A stretch of DNA of 5,368 bases from an uncultured Bacilli bacterium (GTDB taxonomy: Bacteria > Bacillota_I > Bacilli_A > RF39 > UBA660): positions 1 through 5,368 of the forward strand of contig CAJTLA010000067.1 in assembly GCA_910576985.1 (NCBI GenBank). Direction: 5' to 3'. Positions 5,367 to 5,368 of this stretch are shown piece by piece. The translations under genes were made by a program, and so were the position numbers. The notes under the pieces are model-generated. The model searched no databases. It saw only the letters and a list, made by a program, of their open reading frames with translations, and was not told the DNA's origin. Position 1 is the first letter of the stretch, and the number at the start of each line of letters is the position of its first letter.

Positions 5367-5368
5367 AT

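Noticed and set aside
1..5368. CRISPR arrays, tRNA or rRNA genes
   Set aside because: No regularly spaced repeats, cloverleaf sequence or rRNA segment was seen on either strand.

Overview
The window is AT-rich, Gram-positive-looking DNA with genes almost entirely on the minus strand. Strong GGAGG-type ribosome binding sites, a consensus TTGAAA-17-TATAAT promoter and the gene families present point to a low-GC Bacillota, perhaps a gut Erysipelotrichia/Coprobacillus-like lineage. That placement is inference. Everything below is described in minus-strand direction, from position 5368 towards 1.

The right half (about 5367 to 2230) is an accessory polymorphic-toxin region built from pieces of an RHS (YD-repeat) protein. 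First comes an RHS core end fused to a C-terminal toxin (5364-4444), followed 15 nt later by its apparent immunity gene, a DUF5071 protein (4428-3844). Second is a decayed module: a trace of RHS core, the tail of a second and different toxin with stop codons (about 3774-3445), and a DUF4259 immunity gene split by a (AATAT)4 tract (3373-2508). After a terminator comes a third, toxin-less RHS core scrap (about 2409-2230), which is 97% identical over 108 bp to the RHS core at the right edge. A second terminator closes the region. All three RHS pieces contain the same NLVGF site near their upstream end. This fits an array of displaced (orphan) toxin/immunity cassettes that can exchange with a full-length rhs gene through shared core sequence.

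The left half (2102 to 122) looks chromosomal and intact. It holds a bacterial Qng1/DUF2419 queuosine 5'-phosphate N-glycosylase, a short type IV pilin-like protein with its own consensus promoter, and a 199-residue unrecognised coiled-coil protein co-transcribed with the pilin. The last 121 bases carry only a weak possible promoter and an AT hairpin.

The main points of interest are the unclassified toxin domain paired with DUF5071, the common breakpoint of the RHS pieces, and the pentanucleotide tract that breaks the DUF4259 immunity gene. No wholly new type of system is evident.
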